From NCBI RefSeq assembly GCF_013359595.1, contig NZ_JABFMP010000002.1, positions 1 to 48,033 on the forward strand: a stretch of DNA of 48,033 bases, read 5' to 3'. The DNA is from Pseudomonas sp. C1C7 (GTDB lineage Bacteria > Pseudomonadota > Gammaproteobacteria > Pseudomonadales > Pseudomonadaceae). Made by a program: the position numbers and the translations under genes. Of this stretch, positions 9,010-16,283 are shown in pieces (within the stretch, counting starts at the first letter, position 1; each line of letters opens with the position of its first letter). The notes below the pieces were generated by a model. It was not told where the DNA came from. It made no database searches and saw only the letters and a program-made list of their open reading frames with translations.

Positions 9010-9813
9010 GTGGATAAGGTGTTGAACTTCAAACAAGGCCGGGTACCGCTGCTGATCAGCATGCCCCACGCCGGTACCCGTCTGACCCCGGCGGTCGAAG
9101 CCGGATTGATCCCCGACGCGAAAAGCCTGCCGGACACCGACTGGCACATCCCGCAGCTGTACGACTTCGCCAGCGAACTGGGCGCCAGCACCCTGGCGGC
9201 CGAGTATTCGCGTTTCGTCATCGACCTGAACCGGCCGTCCGACGACAAACCGCTGTACGTTGGCGCCACCACCGGCCTGTACCCGGCGACCCTGTTCGAC
9301 GGCGTGCCGCTGTTCCGCGAAGGCCTGGAGCCTTCCAAGGATGAGCGCGCGACCTATCTGGAAAAAATCTGGACCCCGTACCACAGCACCCTGCAGCAGG
9401 AGCTGGCGCGCCTGAAGGCCGAGTTCGGCTACGCGCTGTTGTTCGACGCCCACTCGATCCGCTCGATCATCCCGCATCTGTTCGACGGCAAGCTGCCCGA
9501 CTTCAACCTCGGCACCTTCAACGGCGCCAGCTGCGACCCTCAATTGGCCTCGCAACTGGAAGCCATCTGCGCCGGCCACCCGGACTACAGCCACGTGCTC
9601 AACGGCCGATTCAAGGGCGGCCACATCACCCGCCACTACGGCAACCCGGCAGAAAACATCCACGCCGTGCAACTGGAACTGGGCCAGTGCACCTACATGG
9701 AAGAATTCGAACCGTTCCGCTACCGCGCGGACCTGGCCGAGCCGACTCGGGTGGTGTTGAAAGAACTGCTGCAAGGCCTGCTCGCCTGGGGGCAGAAGCG
9801 CTACGGCGCATAA
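9010..9813 (+). CDS. hutG: N-formylglutamate deformylase HutG
   Basis: Zinc hydrolase of the N-formylglutamate amidohydrolase family, 267 residues. It splits N-formylglutamate into formate and glutamate, the last step of the five-step Hut pathway that uses HutF. The start is a GTG at 9010 with AGGAG at 8998-9002; the upstream extension in this frame overlaps hutI and has no coding character of its own. Family motifs are SMPHAGTRLTP near the N-terminus, DLNRPSDDKPLY, and LLFDAHSIRS with the likely metal/catalytic Asp-x-His. HutG with no hutE-type gene visible suggests the formylglutamate route, but hutF is outside the window. Confidence 0.95.
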   Translation: MDKVLNFKQGRVPLLISMPHAGTRLTPAVEAGLIPDAKSLPDTDWHIPQLYDFASELGASTLAAEYSRFVIDLNRPSDDKPLYVGATTGLYPATLFDGVPLFREGLEPSKDERATYLEKIWTPYHSTLQQELARLKAEFGYALLFDAHSIRSIIPHLFDGKLPDFNLGTFNGASCDPQLASQLEAICAGHPDYSHVLNGRFKGGHITRHYGNPAENIHAVQLELGQCTYMEEFEPFRYRADLAEPTRVVLKELLQGLLAWGQKRYGA

Positions 9814-9819
9814 GATCAA

Positions 9820-9890
9820 AAGATCGCAGCCTGCGGCAGCTCCTGCATTGGAATGCATTTCCCTGTAGGAGCTGCCGCAGGCTGCGATCT
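9820..9890. repeat. Family-B palindrome between hutG and the DUF6124-like gene
   Basis: Near-perfect inverted repeat of about 27 bases per arm (9820-9846 and 9864-9890), containing GCGGCAGCTCCTGCA and its complement. A run of seven T follows on the + strand, so it can also serve as a terminator for the hut operon. It lies between the convergent hutG and the small - strand gene. Confidence 0.85.
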
Positions 9891-9894
9891 TTTT

Positions 9895-10125
9895 TTACGG
9901 TGGATCAAGGTTATCCAAAACCCGATTCACCGCCATTTCCCCCAGCATGATCGACTGCTGAATCCCCAACAGAACATGCCCATCCGACTCCTTGAGGTTT
10001 CGGGCGAAGTCACTCGCCATGGCACTGGCCGAGGCCAGGGAGACGCAGGCGTATTCGAGCAGGGTACGGTTGTCGATGTCGGGGTCGACGTGGAAGAAGG
10101 GGGTGGGTTTGCGTGGGTTGGTCAT
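9895..10125 (-). CDS. Small DUF6124/DUF3077-like protein
   Basis: A 76-residue soluble protein with no signal peptide or membrane segment. It has the layout I associate with Pseudomonas DUF6124/DUF3077 proteins: a short N-terminal part with a PxxxFHVDPDID-like segment, then Ala/Ser-rich helices (LLEYACVSLASASAMA), then a C-terminal helix beginning GIQQSIMLGEMAV. An AAGGA about ten bases before the ATG supports the start. The function is unknown. The long structured region upstream (10126-10400) is described separately. Family assignment is from memory of the pattern, not from a search. Confidence 0.6.
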   Translation of the reverse strand: MTNPRKPTPFFHVDPDIDNRTLLEYACVSLASASAMASDFARNLKESDGHVLLGIQQSIMLGEMAVNRVLDNLDPP

Positions 10126-10370
10126 GATTCAAGTCCTTGAAGATTGGGGAACATGAATGACAGCCAGCACCAAGTCGCGACTAATCAAGAGGGTGGCAGC
10201 TGTGCGCAGGTTAGTAGACCGGGCAAAACGAAACCGGCGCGCCCGAGGGCGCCCTGCGCACAGCTGCCGTCAAGGGCAGGTATGGGGATACCTGCCTATC
10301 AGGAGCGCATATGCGCTTAGTTTTGCTGCGGGCTACTAAACCCGATCACCGACAATCGGTGACGCGAATC

Positions 10371-10399
10371 AAGTTAGCGACGGCCCCCAAAGCGCACAA
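10371..10399 (-). promoter_or_regulatory. Candidate sigma-70 promoter for the DUF6124-like gene
   Basis: On the - strand, TTGTGC (10399-10394) and TAACTT (10376-10371) are separated by 17 bases. Transcription from here would start near 10364, just before the hairpin cluster, making all of those hairpins part of the leader. The match is moderate and not experimentally supported. Confidence 0.35.
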
Positions 10400-10519
10400 G
10401 CCGGCGGATTCTGGCGGAGCCGTAGGCAATGCCGCAAGGCGCTGTAGCCTTTTGCGCGGATTTCAGAATCTTCCTACGGGGGAGGGTGAAACATCCGATT
10501 TCCCCCTGAAACTCGGTCC

Positions 10520-10550
10520 CTGTAGCCGCAGGCTTTGCCAGCTGCTACAG
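10520..10550. repeat. Short REP-like inverted repeat fragment
   Basis: CTGTAGC at 10520-10526 and GCTACAG at 10544-10550 flank a GC-rich loop. A partial family-B word (AAGGCTGCGATC) follows at 10569-10580. It looks like a degraded member of the dispersed palindromes. Confidence 0.5.
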
Positions 10551-10710
10551 GTCCTGCTTATCACGCTGAAGGCTGCGATCCTTAGTCGCCACCGTGCAAA
10601 TCAAGGTCGCCACAGTTCGCTTTTACCGCTCGTCTGCTGCGTAATGTTCCAGGCACGGTGCACAAAGACACCGGCCCGACAATAATCCGCTGCCGCCGAG
10701 ATGCTTTCCC

Positions 10711-11670
10711 ATGACAAGCACGATGAAAAGATTGTTCGCCCGTGGTCTCTCAATCCTCTGCGGTACTGTGCTCCTGAGCACTAGTGTGCTGGCCGGTGAC
10801 GACCCTTCCTGCAAGGCGGTGCGCATGGGGGTGGTCAACTGGACCGATGTGATCGCAACCAGCGGCATGGCCGATGTGCTGCTCAGTAGCCTGGGTTATG
10901 AGAGCAAGCAGACCAGCGCCGTGCAGCAGATCATCTTCGCCGGCATCCGCGACAAGCGCCTGGATATCTTCCTTGGCTACTGGAAGCCGGCGATGGACAA
11001 GAACATCGCACCGTTCCTGGCCGCCAATCAGGTCAAGGTCATGGACAAACCGAGCCTGGCCGACGCACAGGCGACGTTGGCGGTCCCCGATTACGTGGCG
11101 GCGGCGGGCCTGAAAACCTTCGCCGACATCGCCAAGTTCAAGGACCAGCTCGGCGGCAAGATCTACGGCATCGAGCCGGGCAGCGGCGCCAACACCACGA
11201 TCAAAACCATGATCGAGACCAATCACTTCGGTCTGAAGGACTTCAAGCTGATCGAGTCCGGCGAGGCCGGCATGCTCGCCGCGGTGCAGCGAGCGGTGAA
11301 TCGCAAGGAGTTCGTGGTCTTCGTCGGCTGGACTCCGCACCCGATGAACATCAACATGAACATCACCTACCTCACCGGCAGCGAAGACGTGTACGGGCCG
11401 AACGAAGGCGCGGCCACCGTGTCCTCCGTGACCTCGCCCGAGTACGCCGAACGCTGCCCCAACGTCTACCGCCTGCTGGAAAACCTGACCTTCACCGCCG
11501 CCCAGGAAAGTCAGCTGATGGTGCCGATCATGGAACGCCAGACCGCCCAGGACGTGGCCAGGAAATGGCTGCGTGATCACCCCGAGGATCTGCAGCGCTG
11601 GCTGGCGGGTGTCAGCAGTTTCGACGGCAAGGACGGCGTCGCCACCGTTCAGGCCAGTTTGAAGAACTGA
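10711..11670 (+). CDS. Choline/quaternary-amine ABC substrate-binding protein (orphan)
   Basis: A 319-residue OpuAC-type periplasmic binding protein with a signal peptide ending near residue 28 (TSVLAGDD). Segments fitting the aromatic box of ChoX-type choline binders are visible: VNWTDV near the N-terminus, LGYWKP, and FVGWTPHPMN. These are the expected places of the Trp, Asp and Trp residues that hold a trimethylammonium group. No permease or ATPase gene is adjacent. In P. aeruginosa and P. syringae, orphan binding proteins such as BetX and CaiX share the CbcWV core transporter, and this gene could work the same way. An ATG at 10723 is an alternative start. Ligand identity is inferred. Confidence 0.8.
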   Translation: MTSTMKRLFARGLSILCGTVLLSTSVLAGDDPSCKAVRMGVVNWTDVIATSGMADVLLSSLGYESKQTSAVQQIIFAGIRDKRLDIFLGYWKPAMDKNIAPFLAANQVKVMDKPSLADAQATLAVPDYVAAAGLKTFADIAKFKDQLGGKIYGIEPGSGANTTIKTMIETNHFGLKDFKLIESGEAGMLAAVQRAVNRKEFVVFVGWTPHPMNINMNITYLTGSEDVYGPNEGAATVSSVTSPEYAERCPNVYRLLENLTFTAAQESQLMVPIMERQTAQDVARKWLRDHPEDLQRWLAGVSSFDGKDGVATVQASLKN

Positions 11671-11694
11671 TTTCAGAATTCGGGCACCTGACTC

Positions 11695-12633
11695 ATGGCT
11701 CCTTACCTGCTCTCTGAACAAATGACGGCCTTCATCGACAAGACCGTCAGCTTCAACAGCACCGAAACCAGCCTTACCGGTTTGCGTCAGGCCTACAGCG
11801 CGATGTGCCGGGCCTTCACCCCACCGCGTCCGGCGGATCTGTATGTGGTCGATTTCGAGTTGGCCGGCGTGCGCCTGCGTTCTTACCAGCCGCCGGCATC
11901 CTTGAGCGACGGTTCGCCGTGCATCGTTTACCTGCACGGCGGCGGTTGGGTGGTGGGGGATCTGGACTCCCACGATTTCATTTGCGCCGAGATGGCCTCC
12001 AGGCTGGGCGTGCTGGTGATCGCCGTCGACTATCGACTCGCCCCGGAGCATCCATTCCCCGCAGCGCTCGACGATTGCCTGGCCGTGTGGCGAGCCTTGC
12101 GCACCGGCCCGTTCCGGCTGGACCCCAAGCGCACCCTGGTGGCCGGCGACAGCGCCGGTGGCAATCTCGCCGCCGCGTTGTGCCTGGCGCTGCGGGATGC
12201 GGGCGAACCCATGCCCTGTGCGCAGGTGCTGATTTACCCGGGACTCGGCGGCGATCCGCAGTTGCCGTCGCGCCGCGAATGCGCCGATGCACCGTTGCTC
12301 ACCAGCAACGACCTGGATTGTTATCAGGCGCTGTACTTGGGTGACACCGCCAGACCGGGTGTTTATGCCAAGCCGCTGCAAGCAGGAAATTTCCGAGGCC
12401 TGCCGTCAGCCTTGATCGCCGTGGCGCAGTTCGACCCGCTGCGCGATGACGGCGTGCAATACGCCGAACGCCTCGACAACGCCGGCGTGGCCGCAACGCT
12501 CTATTACGGCAAGGGCCTGGTGCATGGCTGTTTGCGGGGGCGAGGGCAGGTTGAGGAGGTGGATGCGCTGTACGAAGTGCTGTTTAACTTTCTGGCGGAA
12601 AAAACTCTGACCCAGCAAGCACATGCTCATTGA
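11695..12633 (+). CDS. HSL-family alpha/beta hydrolase (esterase/lipase)
   Basis: A 312-residue alpha/beta hydrolase of the hormone-sensitive-lipase family. The oxyanion motif HGGGW is at residues 81-85 and the nucleophile Ser153 is in GDSAGGN. The likely Asp is in FDPLRDDG (about 250) and the His in LVHGCLRG (about 281). There is no signal peptide, so it is probably cytoplasmic. The gene starts 24 bases after the binding-protein gene, so co-transcription is possible. The natural substrate is unknown; short-chain esters are typical of the family. No strong ribosome site precedes the ATG, and an in-frame ATG at 11722 is an alternative start. Confidence 0.85.
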   Translation: MAPYLLSEQMTAFIDKTVSFNSTETSLTGLRQAYSAMCRAFTPPRPADLYVVDFELAGVRLRSYQPPASLSDGSPCIVYLHGGGWVVGDLDSHDFICAEMASRLGVLVIAVDYRLAPEHPFPAALDDCLAVWRALRTGPFRLDPKRTLVAGDSAGGNLAAALCLALRDAGEPMPCAQVLIYPGLGGDPQLPSRRECADAPLLTSNDLDCYQALYLGDTARPGVYAKPLQAGNFRGLPSALIAVAQFDPLRDDGVQYAERLDNAGVAATLYYGKGLVHGCLRGRGQVEEVDALYEVLFNFLAEKTLTQQAHAH

Positions 12634-12713
12634 CGTAAATCGGGTTTATGATGCCGGACGGCAGAATAATAGATGTCCCCCCAGGGATGACCCGACCCCT
12701 TACGGAGCGCGCA

Positions 12714-13685
12714 ATGCAGACTTTGTACCCGCAGATCAAACCCTACGCCCGGCACGATCTGGCCGTCGACGAAACCCACACGCTGTATGTCGACGAAAGC
12801 GGTTCACCGCAAGGTTTGCCGGTGGTGTTCATTCACGGCGGTCCCGGCGCCGGCTGCGATGCGGCAAGCCGCTGCTACTTCGATCCGAACCTGTACCGCA
12901 TCGTCACCTTCGACCAGCGCGGTTGCGGTCGCTCCACCCCGCATGCCAGCGTGGAAAACAACACCACCTGGGATCTGGTCGCCGACCTCGAGAAAATCCG
13001 CCAGCACCTGGGCATCGACAAGTGGGTGCTGTTCGGCGGCTCCTGGGGTTCGACCCTGGCGCTGGCTTACGCGCAAACCCACCCCGAGCGTGTGCACGGT
13101 CTGATCGTGCGCGGGATTTTCTTGTGCCGTGCGCAGGAAATCGAATGGTTCTATCAGGCGGGCGCCAGCCGGCTGTTCCCTGACTACTGGCAGGACTACA
13201 TCGCACCGATCCCGCTGGACGAGCGTCACGACCTGCTCGGCGCTTTCCACCGCCGTCTGACCGGCAACGACCAGATCGCCCAGATGCACGCGGCCAAGGC
13301 CTGGTCCACCTGGGAAGGTCGCACCGCGACCCTGCGTCCGAACCCGCTGGTGGTCGACCGTTTCTCCGAACCTCAGCGCGCACTATCCATCGCCCGCATC
13401 GAATGCCACTACTTCACCAACAACGGTTTCCTCGAACCGAATCAGCTGATCCGCGACATGGACAAGATCGCCCATCTGCCGGGCGTGATCATCCACGGTC
13501 GCTATGACGTGATCTGCCCGCTGGACAACGCCTGGGAACTGCACCAGGCCTGGCCGAACAGCGAGCTGCAAATCATCCGCGACGCCGGTCATGCCGCCGC
13601 GGAACCTGGCATCACCGACGCCCTGGTGCGCGCCGCCGATAAAATGGCCCGGCGCCTGCTCGACCTCGCCCCCGAGGAAGCATGA
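12714..13685 (+). CDS. pip: Proline iminopeptidase
   Basis: Peptidase family S33 enzyme, 323 residues, which releases N-terminal proline from peptides in the cytoplasm. HGGPGAG occurs at residues 41-47, the nucleophile Ser110 is in GGSWGS, and the catalytic Asp and His are in [10 protein letters not shown] and DAGHAAAEP. The start chosen is ATG 12714, with CGGAG six bases upstream. An earlier in-frame ATG at 12648 would add 22 residues that do not look like the family. Its stop overlaps the dtd start by four bases, so the two are translated as a pair, as in other pseudomonads. Confidence 0.95.
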   Translation: MQTLYPQIKPYARHDLAVDETHTLYVDESGSPQGLPVVFIHGGPGAGCDAASRCYFDPNLYRIVTFDQRGCGRSTPHASVENNTTWDLVADLEKIRQHLGIDKWVLFGGSWGSTLALAYAQTHPERVHGLIVRGIFLCRAQEIEWFYQAGASRLFPDYWQDYIAPIPLDERHDLLGAFHRRLTGNDQIAQMHAAKAWSTWEGRTATLRPNPLVVDRFSEPQRALSIARIECHYFTNNGFLEPNQLIRDMDKIAHLPGVIIHGRYDVICPLDNAWELHQAWPNSELQIIRDAGHAAAEPGITDALVRAADKMARRLLDLAPEEA

Positions 13686-14119
13686 AGGGTCTGCTGCAAC
13701 GCGTGCGTGGCGCGCGGGTCGAGGTAGCGGGGGAGGTGGTTGGCGCGGTCGACCAGGGTTTGTTGGTGCTGGTGGCCGTCGAGCCACAGGATACGCGGGC
13801 CAGCGCCGACAAACTTCTCAATAAGCTGCTTAACTATCGGGTGTTCAGCGACGCCGAGGGCAAGATGAATCTGTCCCTGGCGGATGTGGGCGGCGGGTTG
13901 CTGCTGGTCTCGCAGTTCACCCTGGCTGCCGACACCAAAAGCGGGCTGCGCCCGAGTTTCTCGACCGCGGCTCCCCCGGCCTTGGGAGAGGAGTTGTTCG
14001 ACTATCTATTAAGCAAAGCGAAACAGGTGCATGGCACTGTGGCATCAGGTAGATTCGGCGCGGATATGCAGGTGCACCTGGTCAACGACGGCCCGGTAAC
14101 CTTTCTGTTACAGACTTAA
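13682..14119 (+). CDS. dtd: D-aminoacyl-tRNA deacylase
   Basis: A 145-residue DTD protein, the usual length, that hydrolyses D-amino acids wrongly attached to tRNA. The two family motifs are present: [17 protein letters not shown] in the middle and the C-terminal NDGPVTF with the cross-subunit Gly-x-Pro-type residues. Its ATGA overlap with pip and the terminator 3 bases after its stop mark it as the last gene of the pip-dtd unit. Confidence 0.97.
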   Translation: MKGLLQRVRGARVEVAGEVVGAVDQGLLVLVAVEPQDTRASADKLLNKLLNYRVFSDAEGKMNLSLADVGGGLLLVSQFTLAADTKSGLRPSFSTAAPPALGEELFDYLLSKAKQVHGTVASGRFGADMQVHLVNDGPVTFLLQT

Positions 14120-14122
14120 AAG

Positions 14123-14150
14123 CCCGTGAAACATCTTTTTACGGGTTTTT
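14123..14150 (+). terminator. Intrinsic terminator after dtd
   Basis: Hairpin CCCGT (14123-14127) with ACGGG (14141-14145) and an A/T-rich loop, followed by five T. It is positioned directly after dtd. Confidence 0.75.
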
Positions 14151-14441
14151 CGGCTGAAAACAGGCATTTTTCGCGATAAATACTTTGTTACCCCTGATGC
14201 GTTGTAACGCGGCCTACTAGATAATCGCGCGCTACGGGGATCAGCGTTCGTTGGTCCATTTTGACTTAGGTAGAGACTTGTCCGGATCCGATTTGGGGAA
14301 TCATTTCGCCCCAGCGGAGTCGGAACAATGCTCGCCAACTTGGCAAGAGTGGTTTGCAGTGCCGGTGTTTTCGTATCGGCGACCACGCAGACCCTTTAAC
14401 TGGCCGTTGGTTTTTTGATCTGTTTTCGGCGAGGGTTGCTC
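14151..14441. other. Upstream region of opgG (290 bases)
   Basis: Non-coding apart from a possible very short open frame at 14328-14399, listed separately. It must hold the opgGH promoter. I do not see an unambiguous -35/-10 pair with good spacing, although TAGATAAT at 14218-14225 is -10-like. Confidence 0.5.
14328..14399 (+). CDS. Possible 23-residue leader peptide upstream of opgG
   Basis: ATG at 14328 preceded eight bases earlier by GGAG (14316-14319) opens a frame ending in TAA at 14397-14399. The product, beginning MLANLARVVCSAG, is mildly hydrophobic and would end 42 bases before the opgG GTG. A good ribosome site and this position make translation possible. The frame is short enough to occur by chance. 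Confidence 0.25.
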   Translation: MLANLARVVCSAGVFVSATTQTL

Positions 14442-16283
14442 GTGATTGTTAGTCCCTGTAACGCACCAAAATTGTCTGCCAAACGGTTGCGAAGCGCTCT
14501 GGTAGCAGGCTCTGCACTGCTTTGCCTGCTCAGCGCCGGCCAGCTTTGGGCATTCAATCTGGATGATGTATCGGCCAAGGCGAAAGAGCTGGCCGGTCAG
14601 AAATTCGAAGCGCCGCGCAGTAACTTGCCGAACGAATTCCGAGAGATGAAGTTCGCCGACTATCAGAAAATTCGTTTTCTGACGGAAAAAGCCGAGTGGG
14701 CGGACCAGAAGACGCCGTTCAAGCTGTCCTTCTATCACCAGGGCATGCACTTCGATACGCCGGTGAAAATCAACGAAATCACCGCGAACACCGTCGAAGA
14801 GATCAAATACGACCCGAGTCGTTTCGATTTCGGCGATCTCAAGTTCGATCCGAAGGCCACCGAACAACTGGGCTACGCCGGTTTCCGTGTTCTGTACCCG
14901 GTCAACAAGGCCGATAAACAGGACGAAATCATGACCATGCTGGGCGCGAGTTACTTCCGCGTTGTCGGCAAGGGTCACGTCTACGGTCTGTCCGCTCGCG
15001 GCCTGGCGCTGGATACCGCCTTGCCGTCCGGTGAGGAATTCCCGCGTTTCCGCGAGTTCTGGATCGAGCAGCCCAAACCAGGCGACAAGCACCTGGTGAT
15101 CTTCGCCTTGCTGGATTCCCCGCGTGCCACCGGTGCCTACCGCCTGACCCTGCGTCCGGGCAGCGACACCATTGTCGACGTCAAGGCGCAGATGTACCTG
15201 CGTGACAAGGTGGGCAAACTGGGCATCGCACCGCTGACCAGCATGTTCCTGTTCGGCGCCAACCAGCCGTCCAAAGTCCTCAACTACCGTCGCGAGCTGC
15301 ACGATTCCAGCGGCCTGGCGATCCATGCCGGCAACGGCGAGTGGATCTGGCGTCCGCTGAACAACCCCAAACACCTGGCCGTGAGCAACTTCTCGGTCGA
15401 GAACCCGCGTGGTTTCGGCCTGCTGCAGCGTGGTCGTGACTTCAGCCACTACGAAGACCTCGACGACCGCTACGACAAGCGTCCAAGCGCCTGGATCGAG
15501 CCGAAAGGCGACTGGGGCAAGGGCACCGTCGATCTGGTCGAGATTCCGACCGCTGATGAAACCAACGACAATATCGTGGCTTTCTGGAGCCCGGAAACCA
15601 TGCCGGAGCCAGGCAAACCGCTGGACTTCGCCTACCGCATGCACTGGACCATGGACGAAGCCGCGTTGCACGCACCGGACAGCGCCTGGGTCAGCCAGAC
15701 CCTGAAGTCCACCGGTGACGTCAAACAGTCCAACCTGATTCGTCAGCCCGATGGCAGCGTTGCGTACCTGGTCGATTTCGAAGGCCCGTCCCTGGCGGCA
15801 TTGCCAGCCGATACCGACGTGCGCAGCCAGGTCAGCGTCGGCGACAACGCCGAGCTGGTCGAGAACAGCGTGCGCTACAACCCTGAAACCAAGGGCTGGC
15901 GCCTGACTCTGCGTCTGAAGGTCAAGGATCCGGGCAAGTCCACCGAACTGCGCGCGGCACTGGTGCAGAACATCGTGCCGGCCGATCTGGCCAAGACCTC
16001 GATTCCAGCGTCCAACTCTTCCGTGGCCAAGGCCGACAAGGTTGCCGCCAAGCAGGCCGAGAAAGCCGAGAAGGATGCCAAGGCCGCCGCCGAAGCCGCT
16101 GCCGCCGAAGCCAAAAAGGCTGATGCCAAGCCGGTCGCGGATGCCAAGGAGAAGGCGAACAACAACACCGACGCCAAGCAGCCAGCAGCTGCTGCGGCGG
16201 CGGCCCCAGCCACACCGGAATCGGCACCGACTGAAGAAGTCCTGACCGAGACCTGGAGCTACCAGTTGCCAGCCGATGAGTAA
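14442..16283 (+). CDS. opgG: Glucan biosynthesis protein G (OpgG/MdoG), long form
   Basis: Periplasmic protein needed to build osmoregulated periplasmic glucans, 613 residues from a GTG at 14442 with GAGGG at 14431-14435. The signal peptide is residues 1-37 (SAGQLWA before FNLDD). The core beta-sandwich domains end near residue 525, with typical OpgG segments such as FWIEQPKP and DEFEGPSL-like stretches. After the core comes a tail of about 85 residues rich in Ala, Lys and Glu, ending in [12 protein letters not shown]. This makes the protein about 100 residues longer than E. coli OpgG. Its 3' end overlaps opgH by eight bases. Confidence 0.93.
   Translation: MIVSPCNAPKLSAKRLRSALVAGSALLCLLSAGQLWAFNLDDVSAKAKELAGQKFEAPRSNLPNEFREMKFADYQKIRFLTEKAEWADQKTPFKLSFYHQGMHFDTPVKINEITANTVEEIKYDPSRFDFGDLKFDPKATEQLGYAGFRVLYPVNKADKQDEIMTMLGASYFRVVGKGHVYGLSARGLALDTALPSGEEFPRFREFWIEQPKPGDKHLVIFALLDSPRATGAYRLTLRPGSDTIVDVKAQMYLRDKVGKLGIAPLTSMFLFGANQPSKVLNYRRELHDSSGLAIHAGNGEWIWRPLNNPKHLAVSNFSVENPRGFGLLQRGRDFSHYEDLDDRYDKRPSAWIEPKGDWGKGTVDLVEIPTADETNDNIVAFWSPETMPEPGKPLDFAYRMHWTMDEAALHAPDSAWVSQTLKSTGDVKQSNLIRQPDGSVAYLVDFEGPSLAALPADTDVRSQVSVGDNAELVENSVRYNPETKGWRLTLRLKVKDPGKSTELRAALVQNIVPADLAKTSIPASNSSVAKADKVAAKQAEKAEKDAKAAAEAAAAEAKKADAKPVADAKEKANNNTDAKQPAAAAAAAPATPESAPTEEVLTETWSYQLPADE

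Larger units (their letters stand above)
10126..10710. other. 585-base intergenic region with clustered hairpins
   Basis: No convincing gene. The half next to the DUF6124-like gene is dense in inverted repeats. There is a perfect 16-bp pair at 10195-10210/10253-10268, with an inner 6-bp stem at 10239-10252. There is also a 9-bp stem with a GGGG loop at 10275-10296, a 14-bp palindrome at 10304-10317, and a 7-bp stem at 10346-10362. TTAGTAG at 10211-10217 can pair with CTACTAA at 10333-10339. Read on the - strand this would be a structured 5' leader of about 240 bases. The remainder (about 10400-10710) holds a REP fragment at 10520-10550 and the upstream region of the next gene. Confidence 0.6.

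Noticed and set aside
10311..10685. Open frame of 124 codons with AGGAG upstream in the hairpin-rich gap
   Set aside because: It starts inside a 14-bp palindrome and runs through REP fragments. The product has no recognisable features and the apparent ribosome site is part of the hairpin element. It is more likely to be by chance.
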